Shown here piece by piece: positions 55,020 to 62,995 of a stretch of 64,000 nt of DNA; within the stretch, counting starts at the first letter, position 1; the number at the start of each line of letters is the position of its first letter. A model generated the notes under the pieces. The model was not told where the DNA came from and did no database searches. It saw only the letters and a program-made list of their open reading frames with translations. Made by a program: the position numbers and the translations under genes. Source of the stretch: Sagittula marina (lineage in GTDB: Bacteria; Pseudomonadota; Alphaproteobacteria; Rhodobacterales; Rhodobacteraceae); contig NZ_JACIEJ010000005.1 of assembly GCF_014196795.1 (NCBI RefSeq), positions 186,001-250,000 of the forward strand. The letters run 5' to 3'.

Positions 55020-55493
55020 ATGGCGGAAGAATTGACACGGATTGGCACATCGGCCCCGCGTCGTGTGCTAGGTGTGAGCGCGATGACGGCTCTGGGTGCC
55101 ATGCTGCTGTACGTGGCGTTTGCCGAACCGCCAGCCAACTGGCTGTGGCAGGTCTTTCTCGTGGCGCTCGGCCTCATTGCGCTGTGGTTTTCGGCCCGTA
55201 TGTGGGAGGCGACCGGTCACGAGTTGATCCTGACCGACGAGGCGTTGACCGACAGCGACGGCACGGAACTTGCGCGCCTCGATCAGATCGCCAAGGTGGA
55301 TCGGTCGGTTTTTGCGATGAAGCCGTCGAACGGTTTTATCATTCTTCTCAAAGAGCCGATGCCACGCGCGTGGCGACCTGGCCTGTGGTGGCGGATGGGG
55401 CGTCGGATTGCCGTTGGCGGTGTGACCTCTGGCGCGGCGACAAAGCCGATGGCAGATATCATCGCCGTTAAGGTCGCCGACCCGGACGTCTGA
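55020..55493 (+). CDS. conserved hypothetical membrane protein with PH-like domain
   Basis: This 157-residue protein is of unknown function. Two N-terminal transmembrane segments (about 17-35 and 41-58, VFLVALGLIALWFSAR) precede a soluble region (ELILTDEALTDSDGTELARLDQIAKV) whose pattern resembles bacterial PH-like membrane proteins. A ggggacg ribosome site lies 6 bp before ATG 55020. It is divergent from ogt and convergent with the Tad-like operon. Confidence 0.75.
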   Translation: MAEELTRIGTSAPRRVLGVSAMTALGAMLLYVAFAEPPANWLWQVFLVALGLIALWFSARMWEATGHELILTDEALTDSDGTELARLDQIAKVDRSVFAMKPSNGFIILLKEPMPRAWRPGLWWRMGRRIAVGGVTSGAATKPMADIIAVKVADPDV

Positions 55494-55526
55494 TACCTGC
55501 ACGGGCTTTTCAGCCTATCGTCTCGT

Positions 55527-56216
55527 TCAGCTTCTGCCCCAGCCATTGCCTCTGCCCGGCCAGTTTCCGTACCAGGGATTTCCCCAGCCATTGCCGTTGC
55601 CGGTGTCATCGTCATCCGAGGATGACGACCCTCCGCCCCCGGTATCATTTCCGGCAAAGGGGATCTGGGGCGCATAGCGCGGCGCGGTAAAGCTGTAGGT
55701 GCGGATCTGGAAGGCGCCGATGCCAATGTCAAAGGCAGGCTCCCAGTCTTCCCAGGTTTCGACCAGAACGAGCTGCTGGTTGTCCATGGCGGGCGGCAGC
55801 CGATCACCAAAACTGACGAGGTCGGCGTCGGTCAGGGCGCTGGCCACGCCGGACATCGCGTCGCCCCGTTGTTCGGACCATACGACCGACCAACGGTCTC
55901 TCCTCGAGGAATATTCGACAACGGCCGTCCGCATGTCTGTGATGGCACTGTCGGACTTTGTCAGCGTCGTCAGAAGGTTGAATGCGTTGTCAATGTAAGT
56001 GGACGACACGCCATCGGTCTCACGCGAAATCATGTCGCCGATCACATAGTTCGCTTTCTGGTTCACGCTCTGCTGGTGAAACGCGTCGAAATAGACCCAA
56101 CCCGCGCCAAACAGCCAAAGCATCACCGGCAGCACGATCACGGCCTCGGTCGAGATGTACCCGCGGTCATTGGCGGCAAAGCGCCCTAGGCGGCGTTTCA
56201 AAAAGGAGGTTAGCAT
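55527..56216 (-). CDS. TadE-like pseudopilin, third gene of left Tad triplet
   Basis: This 229-residue protein has a type IV prepilin-like N-terminus: a basic leader, then GYISTEAVIVLPVMLWLFGA, where Gly is the likely -1 residue and Glu is at +5. An extracytoplasmic domain with GDMISRETDGVSSTYIDN follows. The last 45 residues are low complexity (GGGGSSSSDDDD, then NGWG repeats) and have no counterpart in the paralogue at 61752-62369. It overlaps no neighbour; 12 bp separate it from the second gene. Confidence 0.82.
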   Translation of the reverse strand: MLTSFLKRRLGRFAANDRGYISTEAVIVLPVMLWLFGAGWVYFDAFHQQSVNQKANYVIGDMISRETDGVSSTYIDNAFNLLTTLTKSDSAITDMRTAVVEYSSRRDRWSVVWSEQRGDAMSGVASALTDADLVSFGDRLPPAMDNQQLVLVETWEDWEPAFDIGIGAFQIRTYSFTAPRYAPQIPFAGNDTGGGGSSSSDDDDTGNGNGWGNPWYGNWPGRGNGWGRS

Positions 56217-56228
56217 GTTGATGTCTCC

Positions 56229-56765
56229 TCAGCTCGGCTCGTTGACGAATGCACTGGTCGAGACCAGCCCGGTGTAGCCTTCGCCATCCTTGTTCAGGCT
56301 GGCGTTCAGCGAGCCGATGGGCGTGACCGGTCTGAACTTGTAGCAGGCGCGCAGGAACATGATCTGTCCGCCCTGACCGTTTACGAAATGACGCTGGGGG
56401 GTGACCGGCTCTGACAGGTCGACACAATCCGCGGCCGCCGCTGGTTGCGCCCAATTGTTGATGTCGAGCGGGATCATTTCCAGATGCAGCGTCTGAGCGC
56501 ATTCGGGCAGGATGCGGGCCCTGGCGCAGATGGCGGCTTTCATCTGGGCGTGGGTCGTGGGGCCGATGCCGAGCTTAACGTCACGCACAGTCTGATCCAG
56601 CGCACGTTCCAGAACGGTGTGTCGGATCGTGACGATGCCAAGCTCCATCGACGATATGATGAGCAGTAGGAAAATCGGCATCCACAGCGCCACTTCAGGG
56701 GCGACCGTGCCATCTTCACGGCGGCCAAACCGGCGAAGGAGGGGCAAAAGAGTACGGGTCATCAT
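56229..56765 (-). CDS. TadE-like pseudopilin, second gene of left Tad triplet
   Basis: This 178-residue TadE-family protein has the prepilin-like segment GTVAPEVALWMPIFLLLIIS (Glu +5 after Gly). The shared body pattern RHTVLERALDQTVRDVKLGIG, a Cys pair in CARARILPECAQTLHLEM, FLRACYKFRP and SAFVNEPS matches the paralogue at 61207-61746 residue block by residue block. The start is one of two consecutive ATGs (56765, 56762). It is 101 bp after the vWA gene. Confidence 0.85.
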   Translation of the reverse strand: MMTRTLLPLLRRFGRREDGTVAPEVALWMPIFLLLIISSMELGIVTIRHTVLERALDQTVRDVKLGIGPTTHAQMKAAICARARILPECAQTLHLEMIPLDINNWAQPAAAADCVDLSEPVTPQRHFVNGQGGQIMFLRACYKFRPVTPIGSLNASLNKDGEGYTGLVSTSAFVNEPS

Positions 56766-56866
56766 CTTGGTTTGGCCTCGGTCAGGGGTTACGGTCACGG
56801 AATTCAAACAGGGCGTACCTGCGGGTCGCCTCGGGGCCCGCATCAAACAGATACGGGGCCGGAGGA

Positions 56867-58693
56867 TCATTCGGTCAGGCGCAGCTCGACCAGCATGTCG
56901 GAGATGGAGCCGAAGGTTTCCAAAAGCTCATCGCCCTCAACATCGTAGAAATGCGCGGTGGAAGAGGCGCAGTCATTCATTGCCGACAGTCCGGCTCTCG
57001 GGGCTTCGACACCAATGGCATAGACGACAATGCCGGCATCTTTGGCTGCGTCGCAAATGCGGTGCAGACGGTTATCGGCGGCCGAACCGTCGACACGAAC
57101 CTCCCAGGTATAATAGGCGTTATGATACTGCTGGTAGAAGGCTTGCCCGTCTTGATACGCCTGCCAATACCACGTGTTGGCGTATTCAGTGGTCTTGATT
57201 GTGCCGAACAGCTCTTGCCAGTTCAGGCGCACCGGCGCGTAATTGGAGCAATCACCGTCGGAGCCCGTCAACCCATCGACGTCCATATCAGCGTAGTCGG
57301 TCGACAATATCCCTTCGACCAGCGTGCTCTGGGCCGAATTTGCGCCTGCGCCCTTGTAGCTGGAACAATGCGCCGTGTTGGCTGTGTCCTGGCCGATCGT
57401 TGCAACGTCGCCCACCATGGTCGCTGCACCCCGAACGACCCAGCTATACGGTCCATTCTGATAGGCGTTCCACCGGCCCGCCCGGTGCGGCCAGTAGAAA
57501 ACATCGTTTCTGTCACCTGGCCTGTCTATGACGCGGATTGACCAGCGGTCATCGCCTGTCCCCGGTGTGCCATGATCGTCTACCCATACATCGGACATGG
57601 CGGCCGGATTTTTCATCCAGTTCGGAAGGTCGTATTGCTGCGTGTTCTGGCCGTCGGTCATGACAACGACGAATTTCTGCGCGGCAGCCTCGTAAGGGGC
57701 AGGGCGGTAGCGTGCTGTTTCCGGGGCGAGGCCGCGGTTGGCAAGCTCCTCCACAACAGGCTGCGCCGAAGGGTCAAGCAGCGCCGTTCCCCATTTCATG
57801 CCAAGGTCGATGGCCGTGTTGCCCTGTGCCTCCAGGCTGTCGATGAAGTCCTTCAGCGCGTCGGGGTCTGCACTGTGGGCGATGATGTTGCCGGTGGTTC
57901 CGGTCGAACACCATGGCGTGTCCACGGTCATCCTGCCGTTTGAGATCGGATCAAAATGCGCGATTTGTTCAAGGGGCTGATCGGGATCCAGGGACACACT
58001 GTTGAAATCACTGCTGTCAAAGGCCGCACAGGTGGACATCGTGTGGTCCAGGTCAAGCGTGTAGAGCTGAGACAGCTCCGGCCCCAGATTCACTGTTGCG
58101 TTGTAGGGCACAATGGACACGGTCACACGGCTGTTGTCGCCACCGGAGCCAAGAACGGTATCAACGAACTCCTTTGCGGCGTCCTTCAGCTGGGCGATCT
58201 TGGCGCCTCGCATGGAGCCGGAGATGTCCAGAACAAGGCTGATCTCTGTGGGGGCAATGGCATTCTCGGCGGTGGCCCTGCCGTAGACATCCAATTCGGA
58301 TACGCCAATGAGACTGAGGAAATCCGAGCTGATACTGGCATGACCGTCGGCCGTGACCCTTTTCGCGCCAAGGCCATTGTCCACCGCAACGCCGGAGAGT
58401 TCGTCTTCCATGTTCATCGCGCGGAAAAAGTCCTGCACCACAGATTCCGGATCAAGGGTGTTGTTCAGGTTGGCCGCGGACAGAACCGCGCGATCCAGTG
58501 TCTGCTGCACTTTGTTACGCTTGAGTTCCGCATGCATCATGTCGATGCCGACGCCGCCGAAGATCATCATGATCAAGGACCCCACGAGCGCCACATAGGA
58601 CATGGCGCCATCCTGCGCTGTCCAGAAACGGCCCAGAAAGCCGCCGGTGGCGGAACAGTCGTTTGTCGTTTTCCGGGTCAAAAGGGTCATCAT
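56867..58693 (-). CDS. TadG-like von Willebrand A protein, first gene of left Tad triplet
   Basis: This 608-residue protein has a TadG-type N-terminal anchor (about 30-55, GAMSYVALVGSLIMMIFGGV), a Flp-assembly-like region and a vWA domain starting at SLVLDISGSM (about 152-161, MIDAS) with FVVVMTDGQNTQQYD. The C-terminal VEAPRAGLSAMNDCASSTAHFYDVEGDELLETFGSISDMLVELRL matches its paralogue at 59330-61210. TadG-like proteins are thought to contact the cell envelope or surface during Tad pilus work; no other tad gene is present here. Confidence 0.87.
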   Translation of the reverse strand: MMTLLTRKTTNDCSATGGFLGRFWTAQDGAMSYVALVGSLIMMIFGGVGIDMMHAELKRNKVQQTLDRAVLSAANLNNTLDPESVVQDFFRAMNMEDELSGVAVDNGLGAKRVTADGHASISSDFLSLIGVSELDVYGRATAENAIAPTEISLVLDISGSMRGAKIAQLKDAAKEFVDTVLGSGGDNSRVTVSIVPYNATVNLGPELSQLYTLDLDHTMSTCAAFDSSDFNSVSLDPDQPLEQIAHFDPISNGRMTVDTPWCSTGTTGNIIAHSADPDALKDFIDSLEAQGNTAIDLGMKWGTALLDPSAQPVVEELANRGLAPETARYRPAPYEAAAQKFVVVMTDGQNTQQYDLPNWMKNPAAMSDVWVDDHGTPGTGDDRWSIRVIDRPGDRNDVFYWPHRAGRWNAYQNGPYSWVVRGAATMVGDVATIGQDTANTAHCSSYKGAGANSAQSTLVEGILSTDYADMDVDGLTGSDGDCSNYAPVRLNWQELFGTIKTTEYANTWYWQAYQDGQAFYQQYHNAYYTWEVRVDGSAADNRLHRICDAAKDAGIVVYAIGVEAPRAGLSAMNDCASSTAHFYDVEGDELLETFGSISDMLVELRLTE

Positions 58694-59329
58694 AAAGGCA
58701 CCTTGTCAAACGCGACGTCAGTCAGGCTTGCGACTCAACCTACGCCATTCGGGATGCCCGTTTTTTGCCCTGTTAACGTGGCTAAACTTGGGCAGTTTGA
58801 CATGCCTTTTCATAGAATTTTAAGCAGTTTAGCGCACAAAACCGCTTTAGACTGCGGCTTTGTTTCCAGGCTCTGGACAGATGCGCTATACCGCGCTGAT
58901 CGAGGCCCGAAAGACAAAGCACCATGGATCCGATTTCGGTTCAACCCTGCCTGCCTCCCGATGCTGGTTTTATGATGTGGACACTCAGGCGTCCCGCGCA
59001 TCTCGTACGAAAGCATCGAGAAAATTGAGCCGTAGGGCAGGGCAGTGCCCCTGTGGTCGGGCTTGGCGCGGGGCAGGGGAAGTGCGCGACGAGCCTCCCG
59101 CCGGAAAGCCGCAGTTCGGGGCAGTGTTTCGCGTGTCGTCTCGCCCCAAACGGCGGCTCAAGCCCGGACGGATATTTTGGCTTCTCTTAAAATCCTATGG
59201 GAAGTCCGCTTCGCTGCCGCATTCGCATCCGGATCGTTGACCGAATCTTACCCGAAAAACGTCTGAGACTGCGGCAGAGAGCGTCTGCCGTCCCAACACG
59301 ACCGATGATGGCACGACGAGGAGACACCC
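58694..59329. promoter_or_regulatory. 636-bp divergent region between the two Tad triplets
   Basis: I see no convincing gene here: short open frames lack ribosome sites and have odd composition. Near the left operon, GCAGTTT occurs at 58792-58798 and 58824-58830 (32 bp apart). GCTAAACT (58781-58788) is the exact inverse of AGTTTAGC (58826-58833). These could be regulator sites. The right operon starts with gaggag before ATG 59330. Confidence 0.4.
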
Positions 59330-61210
59330 ATGCGACAGACCGGCACCCGCAGCCCGCTTTCCCGGACAGTCGCCCGCTTCGTGCACGAAGAGGACGGCAA
59401 TTTGACCGTTTTCTCGATCTTCATTCTGATGTGCGTGATGCTGATGTGCGGCGCAGCCGTAGACCTCGCGCAACAAGAAAGCGAACGTGTGCGGCTGCAA
59501 ACCACGCTGGACCGTGCGGTGATCGCGGCGGCGGACCTTGATCAGCGCCAGCAGCCGGTGGATGTGGTCGCTGACTATGTGGCCAAAGCGGGCTTGGGCA
59601 ACTATCTGACCTCCGTCACGTCCACGCCCTTCTTCAACGAACGCACGGTCGGTGCCGACGCCGGCATGACGATGGACACGCTGTTCCTGAGGCTGGCCGG
59701 GATAGACACGCTCGATGTGCGCGCCGTTTCGATGGCAGAGGAGCGCATTGCCAATGTCGAAATCAGCCTCGTGCTGGACATCTCCGGCTCCATGCGCTGG
59801 AACAACCGGATCGAAAACACCCGCGAAGGGGCGGCCAATTTCATCAGGAAAGTGCTGACCGAGGAAAGCGAAGGCATTACCACGCTGAACGTGGTGCCCT
59901 TTGCGGGCCACGTGAACCCCGGCACCGATATCTTTGCCTATCTGCGCGGCGAGCGCCCCAAGCTGAAGGGCAACAACGGGTGGGGCAACGGCGATCAGGA
60001 CGCGCCGGGTGGGTCGCTGTGCAACAACAATGCCGAAAACGCCGAGGAGGGGGCGGAGGCAGATGAATGCTCCGACGGCACGGCCACGGCCCAGACCGGT
60101 CATTTCGCGGAATGGACGCAAGCGATTTCCAACGTGGTGCTGTACTTCGACACCGACGGCGATCAGGTCTTTGATCGCGCGCACAAGATCGAAGGTTTCC
60201 CCGAGAACGCTCCGCGCGACATGGACGACCTGTATAAAGGTGCGGTGGCATGGGTCGCTGCGCGCGACAACCGGATCGACGCTTGGGATTTCCTGGGTGT
60301 GTCGATCAAGGGTGGCCGGGAAAAAACGCGCTATTTTCAGGTGAAGGGCAACCTGAATGGGCCCGGCAGCGACCTTGGCCCCACCAAGAACAATGGCAAG
60401 CTTCCCGGCAGAACTTACAGATACAGTGACATCGACTTTGCCGGTTGGGAGAGCCTCTATCCCGACGCATTGGAAGCGGCTGACGACGTCAACGTGAATA
60501 TGCCCGGCTCCTGTGTGGAGATCTACGACAGCGAATTCTCCAATTCAGCGCTGCCGACATCCAGCGACTATGTTCCGCACTTCCAGTTCTGGCCGCGTGA
60601 GGCGGAAACGATGGATTGGGGCTGGTGCCCGGGGGAGGACACGGCGATCCAGTATTACTCGTCGAATGCCACTCAGCTGGTCGATTTTATCAACAACATG
60701 CGCCTGCACGACGGCACTGGTCTGCAATACGGCCTGAAATATGCGCTGGCCTTGCTGGATCCGGCCACCCGGGCGGCCGTCTCGTACCTGATTGACGAAG
60801 GTATGGTGGACAGCCAGTACATCGGCCGCCCCATCGCATGGGGCGATCAGGAGACCGAGAAGTTCATCGTGGTGATGACCGATGGCATCGTGACGGAGCA
60901 ATTTCGCCCCGCAGATCCGGACAGTCCGCTGAATGGCGAGCTTGAGCTGCAATCGCAAGGGCGGCACAGCTATGTGGAGGCCTCTTCCCAAGGCAATAAC
61001 CTCGACAACATGCACACCCAATGCGCGCTCGCGAAAAGCCAAGGTGTCACCGTTTTCATGGTTGCCTACGAGACGACGGATGCCGCCGCAGCGGAACTGA
61101 GCCACTGCGCCTCATCGGACAGCCACTTCTTCCACGTCCAAGGCAGTGATGTGATTGAAACATTCGACATCATTGCTCGTCAGATCAACAATTTGAGGCT
61201 GATCCAATGA
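59330..61210 (+). CDS. TadG-like von Willebrand A protein, first gene of right Tad triplet
   Basis: This 626-residue paralogue of the 56867-58693 product has an N-terminal anchor (about 22-45, GNLTVFSIFILMCVMLMCGA), vWA MIDAS DISGSM (150-155), FIVVMTDGIVTEQF, and a C-terminal end DAAAAELSHCASSDSHFFHVQGSDVIETFDIIARQINNLRLIQ that mirrors the other copy. It carries a Asn/Glu-rich insertion around residues 220-250 (NNNAENAEEGAEADE). The ATGA overlap with the next gene (61207) indicates coupling. Confidence 0.87.
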   Translation: MRQTGTRSPLSRTVARFVHEEDGNLTVFSIFILMCVMLMCGAAVDLAQQESERVRLQTTLDRAVIAAADLDQRQQPVDVVADYVAKAGLGNYLTSVTSTPFFNERTVGADAGMTMDTLFLRLAGIDTLDVRAVSMAEERIANVEISLVLDISGSMRWNNRIENTREGAANFIRKVLTEESEGITTLNVVPFAGHVNPGTDIFAYLRGERPKLKGNNGWGNGDQDAPGGSLCNNNAENAEEGAEADECSDGTATAQTGHFAEWTQAISNVVLYFDTDGDQVFDRAHKIEGFPENAPRDMDDLYKGAVAWVAARDNRIDAWDFLGVSIKGGREKTRYFQVKGNLNGPGSDLGPTKNNGKLPGRTYRYSDIDFAGWESLYPDALEAADDVNVNMPGSCVEIYDSEFSNSALPTSSDYVPHFQFWPREAETMDWGWCPGEDTAIQYYSSNATQLVDFINNMRLHDGTGLQYGLKYALALLDPATRAAVSYLIDEGMVDSQYIGRPIAWGDQETEKFIVVMTDGIVTEQFRPADPDSPLNGELELQSQGRHSYVEASSQGNNLDNMHTQCALAKSQGVTVFMVAYETTDAAAAELSHCASSDSHFFHVQGSDVIETFDIIARQINNLRLIQ

Positions 61211-61746
61211 TGTCCCGCATCCAGAGCTTTGCCGCCCGTTTCTGCAACGACGAAGAGGGAGCATCTGCCACCATCGAGTTCATTTTCTATTTCCTTGCGT
61301 TCTTCGTGATCTTGATGACGGCCTTTGAAATTTCCGCAATCAACATTCGCCATGCGATGCTTGAACGCGCCGTGGATATGTCTGTACGCGATATCCGTCT
61401 GTCGACCGGTGATATTCCCAGCTACAGCGACCTGCACAGGCAAATCTGCGAAGACGCAGGTGTGATCGAAAGCTGCTCGGACAACCTTCGCCTGGAAATG
61501 GTGCAGGTTGATCCGCGCGACTTCTGGACGATTTCAGATTTTCCCGATTGCAAGAACGCAGAACAGCCGCCGCGCCCGGTGCGCAACTTCGTCGAGGGTC
61601 AGGACAATGCACTGATGCTGGTGCGGGCTTGCCTGAAGTATAAGCCGATCTTTCCGACCACTGCGGTTGGCGCGGGGCTGGATCAGGATGCGCAGGGATA
61701 TGCCAAGCTGATCGTCAATTCTGCATTCGTCCAAGAGCCGAGGTAA
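61207..61746 (+). CDS. TadE-like pseudopilin, second gene of right Tad triplet
   Basis: This 179-residue protein has the prepilin-like segment EEGASATIEFIFYFLAFFVI, then RHAMLERAVDMSVRDIRLSTG, a Cys pair (ICEDAGVIESCSDNLRLEM), LMLVRACLKYKP and SAFVQEPR, all aligned with the left-arm paralogue. Length differs by a single residue. It sits in the same gene order. Its stop is 5 bp before the next start. Confidence 0.85.
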   Translation: MMSRIQSFAARFCNDEEGASATIEFIFYFLAFFVILMTAFEISAINIRHAMLERAVDMSVRDIRLSTGDIPSYSDLHRQICEDAGVIESCSDNLRLEMVQVDPRDFWTISDFPDCKNAEQPPRPVRNFVEGQDNALMLVRACLKYKPIFPTTAVGAGLDQDAQGYAKLIVNSAFVQEPR

Positions 61747-61751
61747 TCAAA

Positions 61752-62369
61752 ATGACCGCGACGTATTTCACGCGATTTCAACGGATCAAGCGACGACTAT
61801 CTGTCCGCGCGTTTCTGCGCGACACGGAAGGCTCGATGACGATCGAGATGATGCTATGGCTTCCGCTGATTTTGACGGTCATTGCGGGCACATTTTCGCT
61901 GCACGACGCCTTTCGCTACAAGACGTTGAACACGAAGGCCGCATACACGATTTCTGACGCGATCTCGCGGGAAACGACTGCGATCGACGGCCCTTACCTG
62001 GATGGCATGGTTGATCTGATGGCCTTCCTGACCCGATCGGATGGGCCGTACAGCCTGCGGGTCACGCTGGTGCGCTTTGACGCCGGCGAAGACACAACTG
62101 ATGGCACGACACCCGCGGCCACCGGCGAGTATCTGGTGGAGTGGTCTCAAACCCGTGGAGAGTTCGGGGAGCTTCAGACCATGGATCTGGCGGACATGAC
62201 CGACCAACTGCCGGTCCTGCTGGACAATGAACACGTCATCGTGGTCGAGACGGAAACCGATTATATTCCCCCCTTTGCGGTTCCCGCACTGAACGAGGCG
62301 CGTATGTTCTATACCTTCGGTTTCACGCGCCCCCGTTTTGCGCCCAAGATCACATGGGCCGAAGGGTAG
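61752..62369 (+). CDS. TadE-like pseudopilin, third gene of right Tad triplet
   Basis: This 205-residue paralogue of the 55527-56216 product has GSMTIEMMLWLPLILTVIAG (Glu +5 after Gly), KAAYTISDAISRETTAIDGPYLDGMVDLMAFLTRS, LLDNEHVIVVETETDYIPPF, and it ends FGFTRPRFAPKITWAEG, without the Gly/Ser/Asp tail of the left copy. It is the last gene of the right triplet. Confidence 0.82.
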   Translation: MTATYFTRFQRIKRRLSVRAFLRDTEGSMTIEMMLWLPLILTVIAGTFSLHDAFRYKTLNTKAAYTISDAISRETTAIDGPYLDGMVDLMAFLTRSDGPYSLRVTLVRFDAGEDTTDGTTPAATGEYLVEWSQTRGEFGELQTMDLADMTDQLPVLLDNEHVIVVETETDYIPPFAVPALNEARMFYTFGFTRPRFAPKITWAEG

Positions 62370-62610
62370 TGGGCGAGGCAATCTCCGCCTTGAGCGCGGT
62401 CAGTCGTCTTCACGAATGCGTCAATCCGCACAGGCTGATCCCGGAGTGGACATGAGGTGACGCTGCGGCACCCTGTAGAAATTCGATATGACTTCAAACG
62501 TTTGCGCAATGCTGGCCCGCGATCTGCAATAAGCCGCCGATCCCGTTCCAGCCGTTGCCGGGCAGGGGGCTGTGCACTAAAACCAGTCCAGACCCCAATG
62601 TCGGAGACGA

Positions 62611-62895
62611 ATGATGCGCAATGCCGTGCTTGCCCTGATCCTTGCTGGCCTGCCTGCTGTGGCCGTAGCCCAAGATGACGCGCTTGAGACCTGTGCCCAG
62701 ACCGAGGCGTGGTTCAACCTTGCCGTTGACAGCCGCAAGATGGGGGAACCCAAGCGTACTGTGCAGACCACGATGCGCGACGAGATGGACCGTGCCGCGG
62801 CCGATCAACTGGTGGAGTTCGTCTATGCGTTACCCGAAGGCCAGCTGACACATGCTGTAGGTGCCATGGCGCGTCAGCAGTGCGAAGGGCTTTGA
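62611..62895 (+). CDS. small exported hypothetical protein
   Basis: This 94-residue protein has a clear signal peptide (MMRNAVLALILAGLPAVAVA, cleavage before QDDALE) and a mature part of about 74 residues with two Cys (ETCAQTEAWF and RQQCEGL) that could form one disulfide. The function is unknown. A ggaga ribosome site precedes the ATG pair. It lies 100 bp upstream of dnaG in the same direction. Confidence 0.7.
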   Translation: MMRNAVLALILAGLPAVAVAQDDALETCAQTEAWFNLAVDSRKMGEPKRTVQTTMRDEMDRAAADQLVEFVYALPEGQLTHAVGAMARQQCEGL

Positions 62896-62995
62896 CGCAA
62901 AACCGCACGTTTCCAAATCTCAACGATAAAGAAGCGCGGTGCAATGTGCCGCGCCCCCTTGAGAATCGCCTCGGACACGGAGGATACTGCGCGCT

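Noticed and set aside
58770-58790. CtrA-like TTAA...TAAA pattern in the Tad divergent region
   Set aside because: The spacer is six rather than seven bases and the second half is TAAA, so it does not meet the TTAA-N7-TTAA consensus.
58860-59240. 126-codon + strand open frame in the Tad divergent region
   Set aside because: No ribosome site, atypical composition for this genome and no recognisable domain. It is probably chance in GC-rich DNA.
59330-62369. A complete Tad pilus locus
   Set aside because: Only TadE- and TadG-like genes are present. The ATPase, platform proteins, secretin, Flp pilin and peptidase are missing from the window.
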